Assembly: GCF_003966155.1 (NCBI RefSeq)
Contig: NZ_RXNS01000006.1
Span: 1 to 64,000, forward strand
Length of the DNA stretch: 64,000 bases
Source: Halomonas nitroreducens
Lineage (GTDB): Bacteria > Pseudomonadota > Gammaproteobacteria > Pseudomonadales > Halomonadaceae
Direction of reading: 5' to 3'
Shown here: piece after piece, positions 1-7,844 of the stretch
How positions within the stretch are numbered: the stretch's first letter is position 1
Layout: each line of letters opens with the position of its first letter
Program-made: the position numbers and the translations under genes
The notes under the pieces: model-generated
Told to the model about the DNA's origin: nothing
The model's input: only the letters and a program-made list of their open reading frames with translations
The model's database searches: none

Positions 1-143
1 CCATGGCGGCGCGGGTGTCGAACAAGGTGGGGCTGGAGTCCAACCCCCACAACTTCCTGCTGATGCACGCCATGGGGCCCAACGTGGCCGGCGTGATCGG
101 CTCGGCGGTGGCCGCGGGCGTAATGATCAAGTACCTGGGCTGA
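1..143 (+). CDS. oadB: Oxaloacetate decarboxylase beta subunit, C-terminal end
   Basis: Only the last 46 codons are inside the window, read in the frame that starts at base 3 and ends at the TGA at 141-143. The tail contains [12 protein letters not shown] and [18 protein letters not shown], the conserved end of the OadB/GcdB/MmdB family. These are membrane subunits of biotin-dependent sodium-pumping decarboxylases, which couple decarboxylation of the carboxybiotin carrier to Na+ export. The final hydrophobic glycine/alanine stretch is the last membrane segment. The alpha and gamma subunits, if present, lie to the left. The family is secure. Choosing oxaloacetate over another acid is inference. 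Confidence 0.85.
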   Translation, partial: MAARVSNKVGLESNPHNFLLMHAMGPNVAGVIGSAVAAGVMIKYLG

Positions 144-192
144 GGCCATCGCCGCTCGAGACACCGCACGGCGCGGCCCGGTTGCTGGCGAC

Positions 193-411
193 TCAGGCGC
201 CGAGGCCGCTCTCGCGCAGCAGCTGGTCGATGGAGCGCTCGGCGCGGCGCAGGCCGGCGCCCTCGACCATCAGCTCGGTCTCGAGCGCGGCGAGACCCTC
301 GGCCACCAGGCGTTCGAGCAGTTCGGTGCGCGACAGCCCGCAACGCTCGGCCAGCCGGTCGAGGCGGATCTCCTGGTCGCGGGTCAGGCGCAGCAGGTGG
401 GGCATGGGCAT
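193..411 (-). CDS. Small ribbon-helix-helix DNA-binding protein
   Basis: This 72-residue protein starts MPMPHLLRLT and continues with RLDRLAERCGLSRTELLERL, a beta strand followed by two helices as in CopG/MetJ/Arc-type ribbon-helix-helix proteins. A second amphipathic helix fills the C-terminal half. The start at 411 is chosen because AGGAGAG lies about six bases upstream. Longer upstream reading in the same frame is GC-driven and resembles no protein. Such proteins act as dimers, as free-standing repressors or as antitoxins. No toxin-like partner is adjacent, so the target is unknown. Confidence 0.6.
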   Translation of the reverse strand: MPMPHLLRLTRDQEIRLDRLAERCGLSRTELLERLVAEGLAALETELMVEGAGLRRAERSIDQLLRESGLGA

Positions 412-530
412 GACGGTCTCTCCTCTGGGGGATAACGGGAGTCTCGCACCTCGCCGTGACAGCCCCATGACGTCGAGCGACATTGGCGTGCCGGATCCGG
501 ACAGTCGGGCGACACGCGGCGATAGGCCGA

Positions 531-1217
531 CTAGGCCAGTCCCCGCTGCTGCATGATGTCGAGGATGATCGGCACCGGAGTCATCAGGTGCTCCCGCATC
601 ATCGCCCGCGCCCTGCCGGCGTCGCGAGCCAGGATGACCTCGACCAGGGCCGCGTGCTCCCGGCGCTTGCGCTCCAGGGCCTCCTCCGAGAACACCGTGG
701 CCTGCAGCCAAAGATGGCGATAACGCTCGACCTGGTCGAACAGGCTCTCGCGCAGCTGCATCAGGTGTGGCGAGTTGCAGCCGGCGGCGATGGCGGTATG
801 GAACGCCTTGTGGCGGGCATCCCAGATATCGAGCATCTCGTCCGGGGTCCTGACTTCCATGACCTTGGCCAGAGTATGGGCCTTGGCCAGGATCTCCGCC
901 TCCCAGCTGTCGTCGCCGCGCTCGATGGCCAGTTCCAGCACCAGCCCCTCGAGTTGGGCCCTGGCGTCATAGAGATCGGCAAGCTCCTCGCGGGACATGG
1001 GCGCGACCCGATAGCCCCGTTGGCTGATGGCCACCACCAGCCGTTCGGCGACCAGCTGCGAGAGCGCCTCGCGCAGCGGCCCGATGCCCAGATCGTAGCG
1101 CTCCTTGAGCCGGCTCATCAGCAGCTTTTCGCCCGGCTGGAAGATGCCGCGGATGATGTCGTGCTTGAGCCAGGTGTAGGCGCTGATGCCGAGGTTCTGT
1201 TTCGGGGTGCTGTCCAT
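531..1217 (-). CDS. GntR-family regulator, FCD (FadR) subgroup, CsiR-like
   Basis: The 228-residue protein has an N-terminal winged helix (about residues 10-75: IIRGIFQPGEKLLMSRLKER, then GPLREALSQLVAERLV, then SQRGYRVA) and an all-helical FCD ligand domain (about 90-220). Within the FCD domain the metal/acid-binding pattern includes the Asp in YDARAQLE, HKAFHTAIAAG and REHAALVEVI. The text of the winged helix resembles E. coli CsiR, a repressor in glutarate/GABA catabolism, but the ligand cannot be read from sequence. The ATG at 1217 gives the usual family length, and further upstream there is no recognisable protein. It is encoded on the opposite strand to oadB, with only the ribbon-helix-helix gene between them. 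Confidence 0.8.
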   Translation of the reverse strand: MDSTPKQNLGISAYTWLKHDIIRGIFQPGEKLLMSRLKERYDLGIGPLREALSQLVAERLVVAISQRGYRVAPMSREELADLYDARAQLEGLVLELAIERGDDSWEAEILAKAHTLAKVMEVRTPDEMLDIWDARHKAFHTAIAAGCNSPHLMQLRESLFDQVERYRHLWLQATVFSEEALERKRREHAALVEVILARDAGRARAMMREHLMTPVPIILDIMQQRGLA

Positions 1218-1396
1218 GGTACTGCCGTTCCCTGAAGTAGACGCCCATGATACCCGATCATCGTCAGGCCCGATAATCGTCGTCACTTTCTGAGGATACT
1301 CCGCATCCTGGCAAATGATGGACATTGTTCGCGCCCGTCCCTGCGCCGGACCAGTACCCTGTAGCATCAGCGCTTGCCAGCCCCCGAAACAGGGCA

Positions 1397-2101
1397 CTAG
1401 AGCCGCAGGGACGCCCCGCGGACCGGGGTCAGTCGGCCATGGTCGATGATCGGGCCGGTCGGCTTGCCCTCGGGGGCGCCGCCCGCCGGCTCGACGCTGA
1501 CCGCCAGGTCGGCGTCCATGAGCTGCTCGCGCAGGGCCGCCCCCGGCGACAGGATTCGCTCACCGGACGCGGGCAGCAGCCCCAGGGAGGTCGGGGTGCC
1601 ATCGGCGATCAGCCACAGCTCGCCGGTCTGGTCCTTGCCGACCTGGCGTGGCTGGACGGCCTGGACGTAGAGCTCGCCGCGATCGGAGGCCCGGATGATC
1701 CAGCCCGGCGTGCGGGACTCGCCGAGCACCACATAGACGGCCGCCTCCGGCGGGGGATCGCCGAGGGGCGACCACCAGAGCAGGCCCAGCGCCAGGGCCA
1801 GCGTCGCCAGGGCGCCCGAGAGGGTGCGCCACAGGGGCAGCGAGCGCCACCAGGAGGTGTCGCCGCCGGTGCGTGCGGCGATCGCCTGCCAGACCCCGGG
1901 TGGCGGGGTGACGGGGGCGAGACGGTCGTTGAACAGCTGCAGGTGCTCCTGCCACTCGGCGAGTTCGCGCTGCAGGTCGGGGCTGACCGCGAGCAGCGCC
2001 TCGAAGCGGACGCGTTCGCTCGCGCCCATCACCCCCAGGGCGTATTCGCCCGCGGCGAGATGGCGCTCCTCGGGCTGGCTCAGGTCCCACTGGTCAGGCA
2101 T
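1397..2101 (-). CDS. rskA: Anti-sigma-K factor, RskA type
   Basis: This 234-residue protein has an N-terminal anti-sigma region (about 1-80: HLAAGEYALGVMGASERVRFE, then RELAEWQEHLQLF), one membrane segment (about 95-112, rich in Leu/Ala/Trp), and an extracytoplasmic RskA-type C-terminal domain with GELWLIADGTP and SLGLLPASG. Members bind and hold an ECF sigma factor at the membrane until regulated proteolysis releases it. The start ATG lies inside the end of the sigma gene, with a 22-base overlap, so the two are translated together. No zinc-binding HxxxCxxC motif is visible, consistent with the zinc-free RskA class. The triggering signal is unknown. Confidence 0.85.
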   Translation of the reverse strand: MPDQWDLSQPEERHLAAGEYALGVMGASERVRFEALLAVSPDLQRELAEWQEHLQLFNDRLAPVTPPPGVWQAIAARTGGDTSWWRSLPLWRTLSGALATLALALGLLWWSPLGDPPPEAAVYVVLGESRTPGWIIRASDRGELYVQAVQPRQVGKDQTGELWLIADGTPTSLGLLPASGERILSPGAALREQLMDADLAVSVEPAGGAPEGKPTGPIIDHGRLTPVRGASLRL

Positions 2102-2631
2102 GCCTTCAACCTCTCGAGTCCGCGTCGAATCCAGCTCTTCACTGTGCCGAGCGGCTGCACCACCCGCTCGGCCAGCTCGCCGTGGGTCAGGCCCTGGAAG
2201 TAGGCCAGTTCCATGACCTGGCGCTGCTCGGCGCTCAGTGTCGCCAGGCAGTCGTGCAGGGCCGCGTCACGCTCCGCCGCCAGGCTCTCCGGTTCCGGGG
2301 CGCGGCCGCCGGTGAGGCTCTCGAGGCCGTCATCGCCGTGTTCGGCATCGGGACGTCGTCGCCGCAGCCAGTCGATGCCGATGTTGCGCGCCAGGGTGGA
2401 GAGCCAGGTCATCGGCTGGGCACGGTTCGGGTCGTACTGGCCGGCGGCCTGCCAGGCCCGCACATAGACCTGTTGCAGGCAGTCCTGGGCGGCGGCCTCC
2501 TGCCTGACGATACGCAGCAACTGGGCATACAGACGCGGACTGGTGGCGCGATAGAGGTGCTCCAGGGCGCGGTGCTCACCGCGGCCACAGGCCGTGAGGG
2601 CATCGATCAGGCCTTGAGTGGGATCGCTCAT
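2080..2631 (-). CDS. sigK: ECF RNA polymerase sigma factor, SigK type
   Basis: The 183-residue protein contains sigma region 2 (about 25-95: LYAQLLRIVRQEAAAQDC, QQVYVRAWQ, then MTWLSTLARNIGIDWLRRRR) and region 4 (about 125-180: LSAEQRQVMELAYFQGLTH, then QPLGTVKSWIRRGLERLK). It directs core polymerase to a small regulon. The start at 2631 is preceded by AAGGAAG. It overlaps and is coupled to its RskA-like anti-sigma partner and is divergent from a secreted fasciclin-domain gene. This gene order matches the mycobacterial SigK locus, whose main targets MPT70 and MPT83 are FAS1 proteins. Autoregulation from the shared 170-base gap is likely but not proven. Confidence 0.88.
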   Translation of the reverse strand: MSDPTQGLIDALTACGRGEHRALEHLYRATSPRLYAQLLRIVRQEAAAQDCLQQVYVRAWQAAGQYDPNRAQPMTWLSTLARNIGIDWLRRRRPDAEHGDDGLESLTGGRAPEPESLAAERDAALHDCLATLSAEQRQVMELAYFQGLTHGELAERVVQPLGTVKSWIRRGLERLKACLTSGT

Positions 2632-2719
2632 GCCGCTTCCTTGCGCTTGCCGAGAGAGGCCCTCCCATGGTGTCGAGGCCACCTCGGGGAGTAAAGCGCC
2701 GCTCTCAACGCAATCCGCT

Positions 2720-2747
2720 GCATCCAATCGTCGATCGGCCGCGTATC
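2720..2747 (+). promoter_or_regulatory. Candidate ECF-type promoter of the FAS1 gene
   Basis: The sequence CATCCA at 2721-2726 is followed 15 bases later by CGTATC at 2742-2747, upstream of the fasciclin start at 2802. The pair resembles the CCATCC / CCGAAT elements reported for mycobacterial SigK promoters. The match is by eye, is imperfect in the downstream element, and was chosen partly because of the neighbouring sigma gene. Confidence 0.3.
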
Positions 2748-2801
2748 TCTGCCTGAGCCTTCCCCACGGAAGGCATGTCAATTCCGACAGGAGAGATCGC
2801 C

Positions 2802-3359
2802 ATGAAGACCAGAACCCTTTTCCTTGCCGCTTGTCTCGGCGCTGCCACCCTCGCCATCGGCCAGGCCCAGGCCGCCCACGGGCCCACCGATGTCGGCGGC
2901 GCCACCATGCTGCCCGAGCGCAACATCGTCGAGAACGCCGTGAATTCCGCCGACCACGAGACCCTGGTGGCCGCGGTACAGGCGGCGGGACTCGCCGAGA
3001 CCCTGCAGGGCGAGGGCCCCTTCACCGTCTTCGCCCCGGTGGATGCCGCCTTCGAGCGGCTGCCCGAGGGTACGCTGGCCTCGCTGCTCGAGCCCGGCAA
3101 CCGGGGCCAGCTGCAGAAGGTGCTGACCTACCATGTGGTGCCGGGGCGGATGACCCGCAAGGACCTCCAGGAAGCGGTCATGGAGCGCGGCGAGGCCGCG
3201 AGCTTCGCGACCGTCCAGGGCGAGCGGCTCACCGTGATGCGCAACGGCAACAATCTGGTGGTGATGGATCCCCAGGGCAATGCCGCCAACCTGACGGTGG
3301 TGGATGTAGGCCAGTCCAACGGCGTGATCCACGTCATCGACCGTGTGCTGATGCCCTGA
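2802..3359 (+). CDS. Secreted fasciclin (FAS1) domain protein
   Basis: The 185-residue protein begins MKTRTLFLAACLGAATLA with a cleavable signal peptide (probable cut after AQA, about residue 24), followed by one FAS1 domain. Its hallmark motifs are present: GPFTVFAPVDAAFERLP and LQKVLTYHVVPGR (H1-like and YH regions), then NGVIHVIDRVLMP at the end. FAS1 domains mediate adhesion or small-ligand binding outside the cytoplasm. The ATG at 2802 is preceded by AGGAGAG. An in-frame ATG 27 bases upstream lacks a comparable site. It is divergent from sigK-rskA and is the likely main target of that sigma factor. Confidence 0.9.
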   Translation: MKTRTLFLAACLGAATLAIGQAQAAHGPTDVGGATMLPERNIVENAVNSADHETLVAAVQAAGLAETLQGEGPFTVFAPVDAAFERLPEGTLASLLEPGNRGQLQKVLTYHVVPGRMTRKDLQEAVMERGEAASFATVQGERLTVMRNGNNLVVMDPQGNAANLTVVDVGQSNGVIHVIDRVLMP

Positions 3360-3382
3360 GCCTGATCCGTCATCTTCGCGAC

Positions 3383-3406
3383 GAGGCCGGCCCGGGTGCC
3401 GGCCTC
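3383..3406. terminator. Hairpin between convergent FAS1 and sulP genes
   Basis: GAGGCCGGC and GCCGGCCTC form a perfect 9-bp stem with a 6-base loop. The hairpin lies in the 45-base gap between two converging genes and touches the SulP stop codon. There is no T-run on either side, so it could act as a weak bidirectional terminator or only as an RNA-stabilising end. Confidence 0.4.
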
Positions 3407-5117
3407 ACTGCGTCGGTCGGCGCAGTTCGGTCCACGCCGAATAGGTGCTGAGAAAGACCCGCCCGGCGAGTGCATCGAGGAAGTCGCTCTTCTTGAGCTG
3501 GTCCATCACCGGGCCCTTCACCTCGGCCAGGTGCAGGGTGACCCGGGAGTCCTTCAGCCGGGCATTGATGGCGTCCAGGCTCTCCAGGGCCGAGGCATCG
3601 ATGAGGTTCACCGCGGAGCAGATCAGCACGACATGCTCCAGTTCGGGGCGGCTTGCCACCAGGGCATAGAGGGTGTCCTCCAGGTAGCGGGCATTGGCGA
3701 AGTAGAGGCTCTCGTCGATGCGCAGCAGGGCCAGGTGGCTGACCGTCTCGGTGTCGTGGCGCACTACGCTGCGAAAGTGCTCGGTGCCGGGGATGCGCCC
3801 CACCAGGGCGCTATGGGGACGGCTGGTGCGATACAGGAACAGCATGATCGACAGCAGCACACCGCTGATGATCCCGGCCTCGACCCCTTCCACCAGCGTC
3901 AGCAGCATGGTCACCGCCATGGCCGAGAAGTCGCTGCGCGAATAGCGCCAGGTCTGGCGGATCAGCGGGATGTCGACCAGGGTCAGGATGGCCACGGTGA
4001 TGGTGGCGGCCAGGGTCGCCACCGGCAGGTGGTAGAGCAGGGGCGTCAGGGCCAGCGTGACCAGGCCGATGCCGATGGCCGCGAAGAGGCCGGCCATGGG
4101 CGTGCGCGCTCCGGATTCGTAGTTGATGACGGTCCGCGAGAGCCCACCGGTGACCGGCATGCCGGCGGAGAAGGCCGCCGCGAGGTTGGCGCCGCCCAGC
4201 CCGATCAGCTCCTGGTTGGGCGAGATGCGCTCGCGGCGCTTGGCGGCGAGCATCTGGGCCATGGAGATCGATTCGACGAAGCCCACCACGCTGATCAGCA
4301 GTGCCGGCACCAGCAGCTCCCGCCATAGCGACGCCTCGAAGCGGGGCAGGGTCAGCGGCGGCAGGCCGGCCGGCACGCTGCCGACCACCGCCACCCCCCG
4401 CTCGGCGAGCCCCAGCCACCAGCTGATCAGGGCGGTGGCGATGACCGCGAAGACCGGCCCGGCCCGGGTGAGCAGCCCGGAGAGGCCCTTGGGCAGCCCC
4501 AGGCGCGACAGGGTCGCGCGCCCCAGGTGTCGCACGCCGACCAGGAAGGCCAGGGTGCCGATCCCGACGGTCAGGGTCGGGCCATGCAACTCGGAGAGGT
4601 GTCGCGCCAGGCTCGCCAGCAGGGTCAGGGCATCGTAGCCGCCGGCATCGATGCCCAGCAGGTGGGAGAGCTGGCTGGTGGCGATGAGCAGGCCCGAGGC
4701 GGACAGGAAGCCGCCGATCACCGGGTGGCTCAGGAAGTTGGCGAAGAAGCCCATGCGCAGCAGGCCCATGATCGCCAGCATCGCCCCGGAGAGCAGCGAC
4801 AGCACCAGGGCGGCCTGCAGGTAGGCCGGCGAGCCCGGGGGCGCTACGCCGGCCAGGGCCGCGCCGGTCATCAGGGCGATGATGGCCACCGGCCCGACCG
4901 CCAGGGTGCGGCTGGTGCCGAGCAGGGTGTAAGCCAGCAGCGGCAGGATGCTGGCATAGAGCCCGACCACTGCCGGCAGGCCGGCGAGGATGGCGTAGGC
5001 GAGCGACTGGGGAATCACCATGACGGTGACGATGGTGCCGGCCAGCAGGTCGGCGCCGCACAGGCGGTGGTTGTAGTGGGGCAACCAGGTCAGAATCGGC
5101 AGGTAGCGTTTGAGCAT
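3405..5117 (-). CDS. SulP-family anion permease with STAS domain
   Basis: The 570-residue inner-membrane protein has the SulP transmembrane core (about residues 15-420, roughly 12-14 segments). Its signature N-terminal stretch is AGTIVTVMVIPQSLAYAILA, followed by GLYASILPLLAYTLLGTS. A cytoplasmic STAS domain follows (about 445-555: SLYFANARYLEDTLY, then VNLIDASALESLDAIN). Family members move sulfate, bicarbonate, dicarboxylates or other anions with Na+ or H+. The start at 5117 is preceded by GAAAGG. It is divergent from metY, so a sulfate role would fit sulfur assimilation, but no carbonic anhydrase or sulfate-reduction gene is near and the substrate remains open. Confidence 0.88.
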   Translation of the reverse strand: MLKRYLPILTWLPHYNHRLCGADLLAGTIVTVMVIPQSLAYAILAGLPAVVGLYASILPLLAYTLLGTSRTLAVGPVAIIALMTGAALAGVAPPGSPAYLQAALVLSLLSGAMLAIMGLLRMGFFANFLSHPVIGGFLSASGLLIATSQLSHLLGIDAGGYDALTLLASLARHLSELHGPTLTVGIGTLAFLVGVRHLGRATLSRLGLPKGLSGLLTRAGPVFAVIATALISWWLGLAERGVAVVGSVPAGLPPLTLPRFEASLWRELLVPALLISVVGFVESISMAQMLAAKRRERISPNQELIGLGGANLAAAFSAGMPVTGGLSRTVINYESGARTPMAGLFAAIGIGLVTLALTPLLYHLPVATLAATITVAILTLVDIPLIRQTWRYSRSDFSAMAVTMLLTLVEGVEAGIISGVLLSIMLFLYRTSRPHSALVGRIPGTEHFRSVVRHDTETVSHLALLRIDESLYFANARYLEDTLYALVASRPELEHVVLICSAVNLIDASALESLDAINARLKDSRVTLHLAEVKGPVMDQLKKSDFLDALAGRVFLSTYSAWTELRRPTQ

Positions 5118-5248
5118 CCGGGCCTTTCGTTGTCAGGGGTGGACGGGGCGATGCCAGACTAAACGATATTGGTGGTTCCGATCAGTCTTGGCTAGCATCG
5201 GGGGTTGGCCTCAACAATCCGACTCGCAAGCAAGCGCAAGGAACCGTC

Positions 5249-6520
5249 ATGAAACCCGAGACCCTCGCCCTTCACCACGGCTATGCTCCCGACGACCAGC
5301 ATGCCGTCGCCGTGCCGATCCACCAGAGTACCTCCTTTGCCTTCGATAGTGCCCAGCACGCGGCGGACCTGTTCGACCTCAAGGTCGAGGGCAACATCTA
5401 TTCGCGGATCATGAACCCCACCTGTGCGGTGCTCGAGCAGCGCCTGGCGGCCCTCGAGGGCGGGATCGCCGGGCTGGCCGTCGCCTCGGGGATGGCGGCG
5501 ATCACCTATGCCATCCAGACCATCGCCGAGGCCGGAGACAATATCGTCTCGATCAGCGAGCTCTACGGGGGGACCTATAACCTCTTCGCCCATACCCTGC
5601 CGCGCCAGGGCATCACGGTGCGCTTCGCCGACAAGGACGACCTCGAGGGCATCGCGGCGCTGATCGACTCGCGCACCAAGGCGGTGTTCTGCGAGAGCGT
5701 GGGCAATCCCTCCGGCGGCGTCGTCGATCTGGCGGGCCTGGCCGAGGTCGCCCACCGACACGGGGTGCCGTTGCTGGTGGACAACACGGTGCCCACGCCC
5801 TTTCTGTGCCGCCCCATCGAGCACGGCGCGGACATCGTCATCCACTCCGCGACCAAGTACATCGGCGGCCATGGCACCACGGTCGGCGGGGTGATCATCG
5901 ATTCCGGACGGTTCCCCTGGGCCGACCATCCCCTGCGCTTCGCGCTGCTCAACGAGCCGGACCCGTCCTACCACGGCGTCTGTTACACCCGCGACCTGGG
6001 CGAGGCGGCCTTCATCGGCCGGGCGCGGGTGGTGCCGTTGCGCAACATGGGGGCGGCGCTCTCCGCGCAGTCGGCCTGGAACCTGCTGCAGGGCCTGGAG
6101 ACCCTGGCGCTGCGTATCGAACGCGTCTGCGACAATGCCGTGACAGTGGCCCGCTACCTGGAGGCCCATCCCCGGGTCACCTGGGTTCAGTATGCCGGGC
6201 TGGAGAGCCACCCGGACCATGCGCTGGCCCAGCGCTACATGGACGGTCGGGCGTCGGGCATCCTCAGCTTCGGGATCCAGGGAGGCCGCGAGGCCGGCGC
6301 TCGCTTCTATGACGCCCTGGGGCTGGTGCTGCGCCTGGTCAACATCGGCGATGCCAAGAGCTGCTCGTCGATTCCCGCCGCCACCACCCATCGCCAGCTC
6401 AACGACGCGGAGCTGAAGGCGGCCGGCGTCACCGCCGACATGGTGCGCCTGTCGATCGGCATCGAGCATGTCGACGATATCATCGCCGATCTCGACCAGG
6501 CCCTGGCGGCCGCGCTCTAG
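5249..6520 (+). CDS. metY: O-acetylhomoserine sulfhydrylase
   Basis: This 423-residue cytoplasmic PLP enzyme of the Cys/Met metabolism family makes homocysteine from O-acetylhomoserine and sulfide. Visible are the N-terminal ETLALHHGY and QSTSFAFDSA, YSRIMNPTCAVLEQRLAALE, the PLP-binding SATKYIGGHGTTVGG with Lys203 as the Schiff-base lysine, and the C-terminal MVRLSIGIEHVDDIIADL. The insertion around DPSYHGVCYTRDLG is typical of MetY rather than the shorter MetB/MetZ. AAGGAA precedes the start. The 3' end overlaps the convergent neighbour by four bases. No SAM riboswitch was recognised in the 130-base leader. Confidence 0.92.
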   Translation: MKPETLALHHGYAPDDQHAVAVPIHQSTSFAFDSAQHAADLFDLKVEGNIYSRIMNPTCAVLEQRLAALEGGIAGLAVASGMAAITYAIQTIAEAGDNIVSISELYGGTYNLFAHTLPRQGITVRFADKDDLEGIAALIDSRTKAVFCESVGNPSGGVVDLAGLAEVAHRHGVPLLVDNTVPTPFLCRPIEHGADIVIHSATKYIGGHGTTVGGVIIDSGRFPWADHPLRFALLNEPDPSYHGVCYTRDLGEAAFIGRARVVPLRNMGAALSAQSAWNLLQGLETLALRIERVCDNAVTVARYLEAHPRVTWVQYAGLESHPDHALAQRYMDGRASGILSFGIQGGREAGARFYDALGLVLRLVNIGDAKSCSSIPAATTHRQLNDAELKAAGVTADMVRLSIGIEHVDDIIADLDQALAAAL

Positions 6521-7686
6521 GGCGCGGGCGGCCCGCCTCGGCGGTAGCCGGCCAGGAAGCGGGCATCCAGCCAGCGCTTCCAGAGCATGGCGAGCCGGCC
6601 GCCCCACCAGCGCCGGCCACGGATGGCCAGGGCCTGGCCCTGGCCGAGGTTGAGGATGGCCAGGGCGCGAGGCTGGGGGCGATAGGCCTGCAGGGGGCCT
6701 CCCATCAGGTGGGCGGCGATATTGGCCCGCAGCACCGGTGCCTGGCGGACGCCGTAGACGCCGAGGCGGGGCAGGCGCTGGTGGAGCATCGCGGCACAGT
6801 CCCCCGCGGCGAAGGCCCATGGCGCCTGGGGGCTCTGCAGGGTCTCGGTCACGGCCAGGCCCCGCCCGGCCAGGGTCGGCAGTCCCAGGCAGTCGAGCAC
6901 CGGTGGAGGTGCCAGCCCCGCGGCATGCACCACGTGGTCGGCCTCCAGGTGGCGGTAGCTGTCCTCGCCCCAGGGCTGGTCGAGGGAGGCGACCATCAGG
7001 CCGCCGGCGGCATGGCCGCGCACCTCGAGACTGGTGGAGACACGGATCCCGCGGCGCGCGAGGTAGCCCGCCAGCCAGCTCACGGCGCCCCGGGGCGCGC
7101 CTTCCAGCAGCCGCTGGCCACGGGTCACCAGTCGGATATCGACCTGGCCCCGATGATGGCGTGCCTGGGCCCAGAGGTTGCAGGCCACCTCGACGCCGCT
7201 GGCGCCGCCGCCGACCACCACGATGCGCGGCTGACGCCCCGCCTCGAGCTCGCGCGTCAGGCGATGGCGCAGGGCCACCAGGCAGGGAATCGGCTTCACC
7301 GGCCAGACGGCGGGCCCCTGCGGGTGGGGAGCGGGACAGGGCGTCCGCGAGCCGAGGTTGAGCGACAGCACCGAGAAGGGGAGGCGTCGGCCATCGTCGA
7401 GCAGGGCCTCGCGGCGCCCGACATCGAGCCCGCTCAGACGGCCGCGCAACGCCTCGACCCCATGCCGGCGAGCCAGGCGCCTGGGGTCCAGCCGGTCCTC
7501 GCCGGGCGAGTACTGGTGGCCGAGGACCCCGGTGGCCATGCCGGAGTACCAGAAGCCGCCCGGATCGACCAGCATGACCTCCGCGGCCGGCAGGCGTTGG
7601 CGCTGCTGGATCAGGTGGAGGTGGGCATGACCGGCGCCGATGAGCAGCACCGGCCCCCGGTCGACGGGCGAGACAGCGTGAGTCAT
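6517..7686 (-). CDS. FAD/NAD(P)-binding oxidoreductase, SelD-N-terminal-like
   Basis: The 389-residue protein has a first nucleotide-binding fold at LLIGAGHAHLHLI (about residues 14-27), FWYSGMATGVLGHQYSPGED, a second fold at IVVVGGGASGVEVACNLWAQ (about 155-175), and AFAAGDCAAM near residue 290, the FAD-binding end of the pyridine-nucleotide-disulfide oxidoreductase superfamily. GHAHLHLI and the YSGM-GxxxGxY region match the domain often fused in front of selenophosphate synthetase SelD. Here it stands alone and stops without a SelD part. The role is unknown. An NDH-2-like quinone reductase is the main alternative. The gene is convergent with metY. Confidence 0.75.
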   Translation of the reverse strand: MTHAVSPVDRGPVLLIGAGHAHLHLIQQRQRLPAAEVMLVDPGGFWYSGMATGVLGHQYSPGEDRLDPRRLARRHGVEALRGRLSGLDVGRREALLDDGRRLPFSVLSLNLGSRTPCPAPHPQGPAVWPVKPIPCLVALRHRLTRELEAGRQPRIVVVGGGASGVEVACNLWAQARHHRGQVDIRLVTRGQRLLEGAPRGAVSWLAGYLARRGIRVSTSLEVRGHAAGGLMVASLDQPWGEDSYRHLEADHVVHAAGLAPPPVLDCLGLPTLAGRGLAVTETLQSPQAPWAFAAGDCAAMLHQRLPRLGVYGVRQAPVLRANIAAHLMGGPLQAYRPQPRALAILNLGQGQALAIRGRRWWGGRLAMLWKRWLDARFLAGYRRGGPPAP

Positions 7687-7844
7687 GGCGCGATGGTAGC
7701 GGAGTGGTTCCGGCCAGGCGAGCCCGGCGTTGTCTGCCAGTTGAATGCCTCGAGGTTGACGCCTGGCGGGGCTCCCCTTTTGATGGAAGGCCTGTCAACG
7801 AGGGGATAGTGGGTGTGCGGCGAGGGAGAGGGACGGCAACACGC

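Noticed and set aside
193..411. Antitoxin of a toxin-antitoxin pair
   Set aside because: The ribbon-helix-helix protein has no adjacent small toxin-like gene on either side, so only a DNA-binding role is stated.
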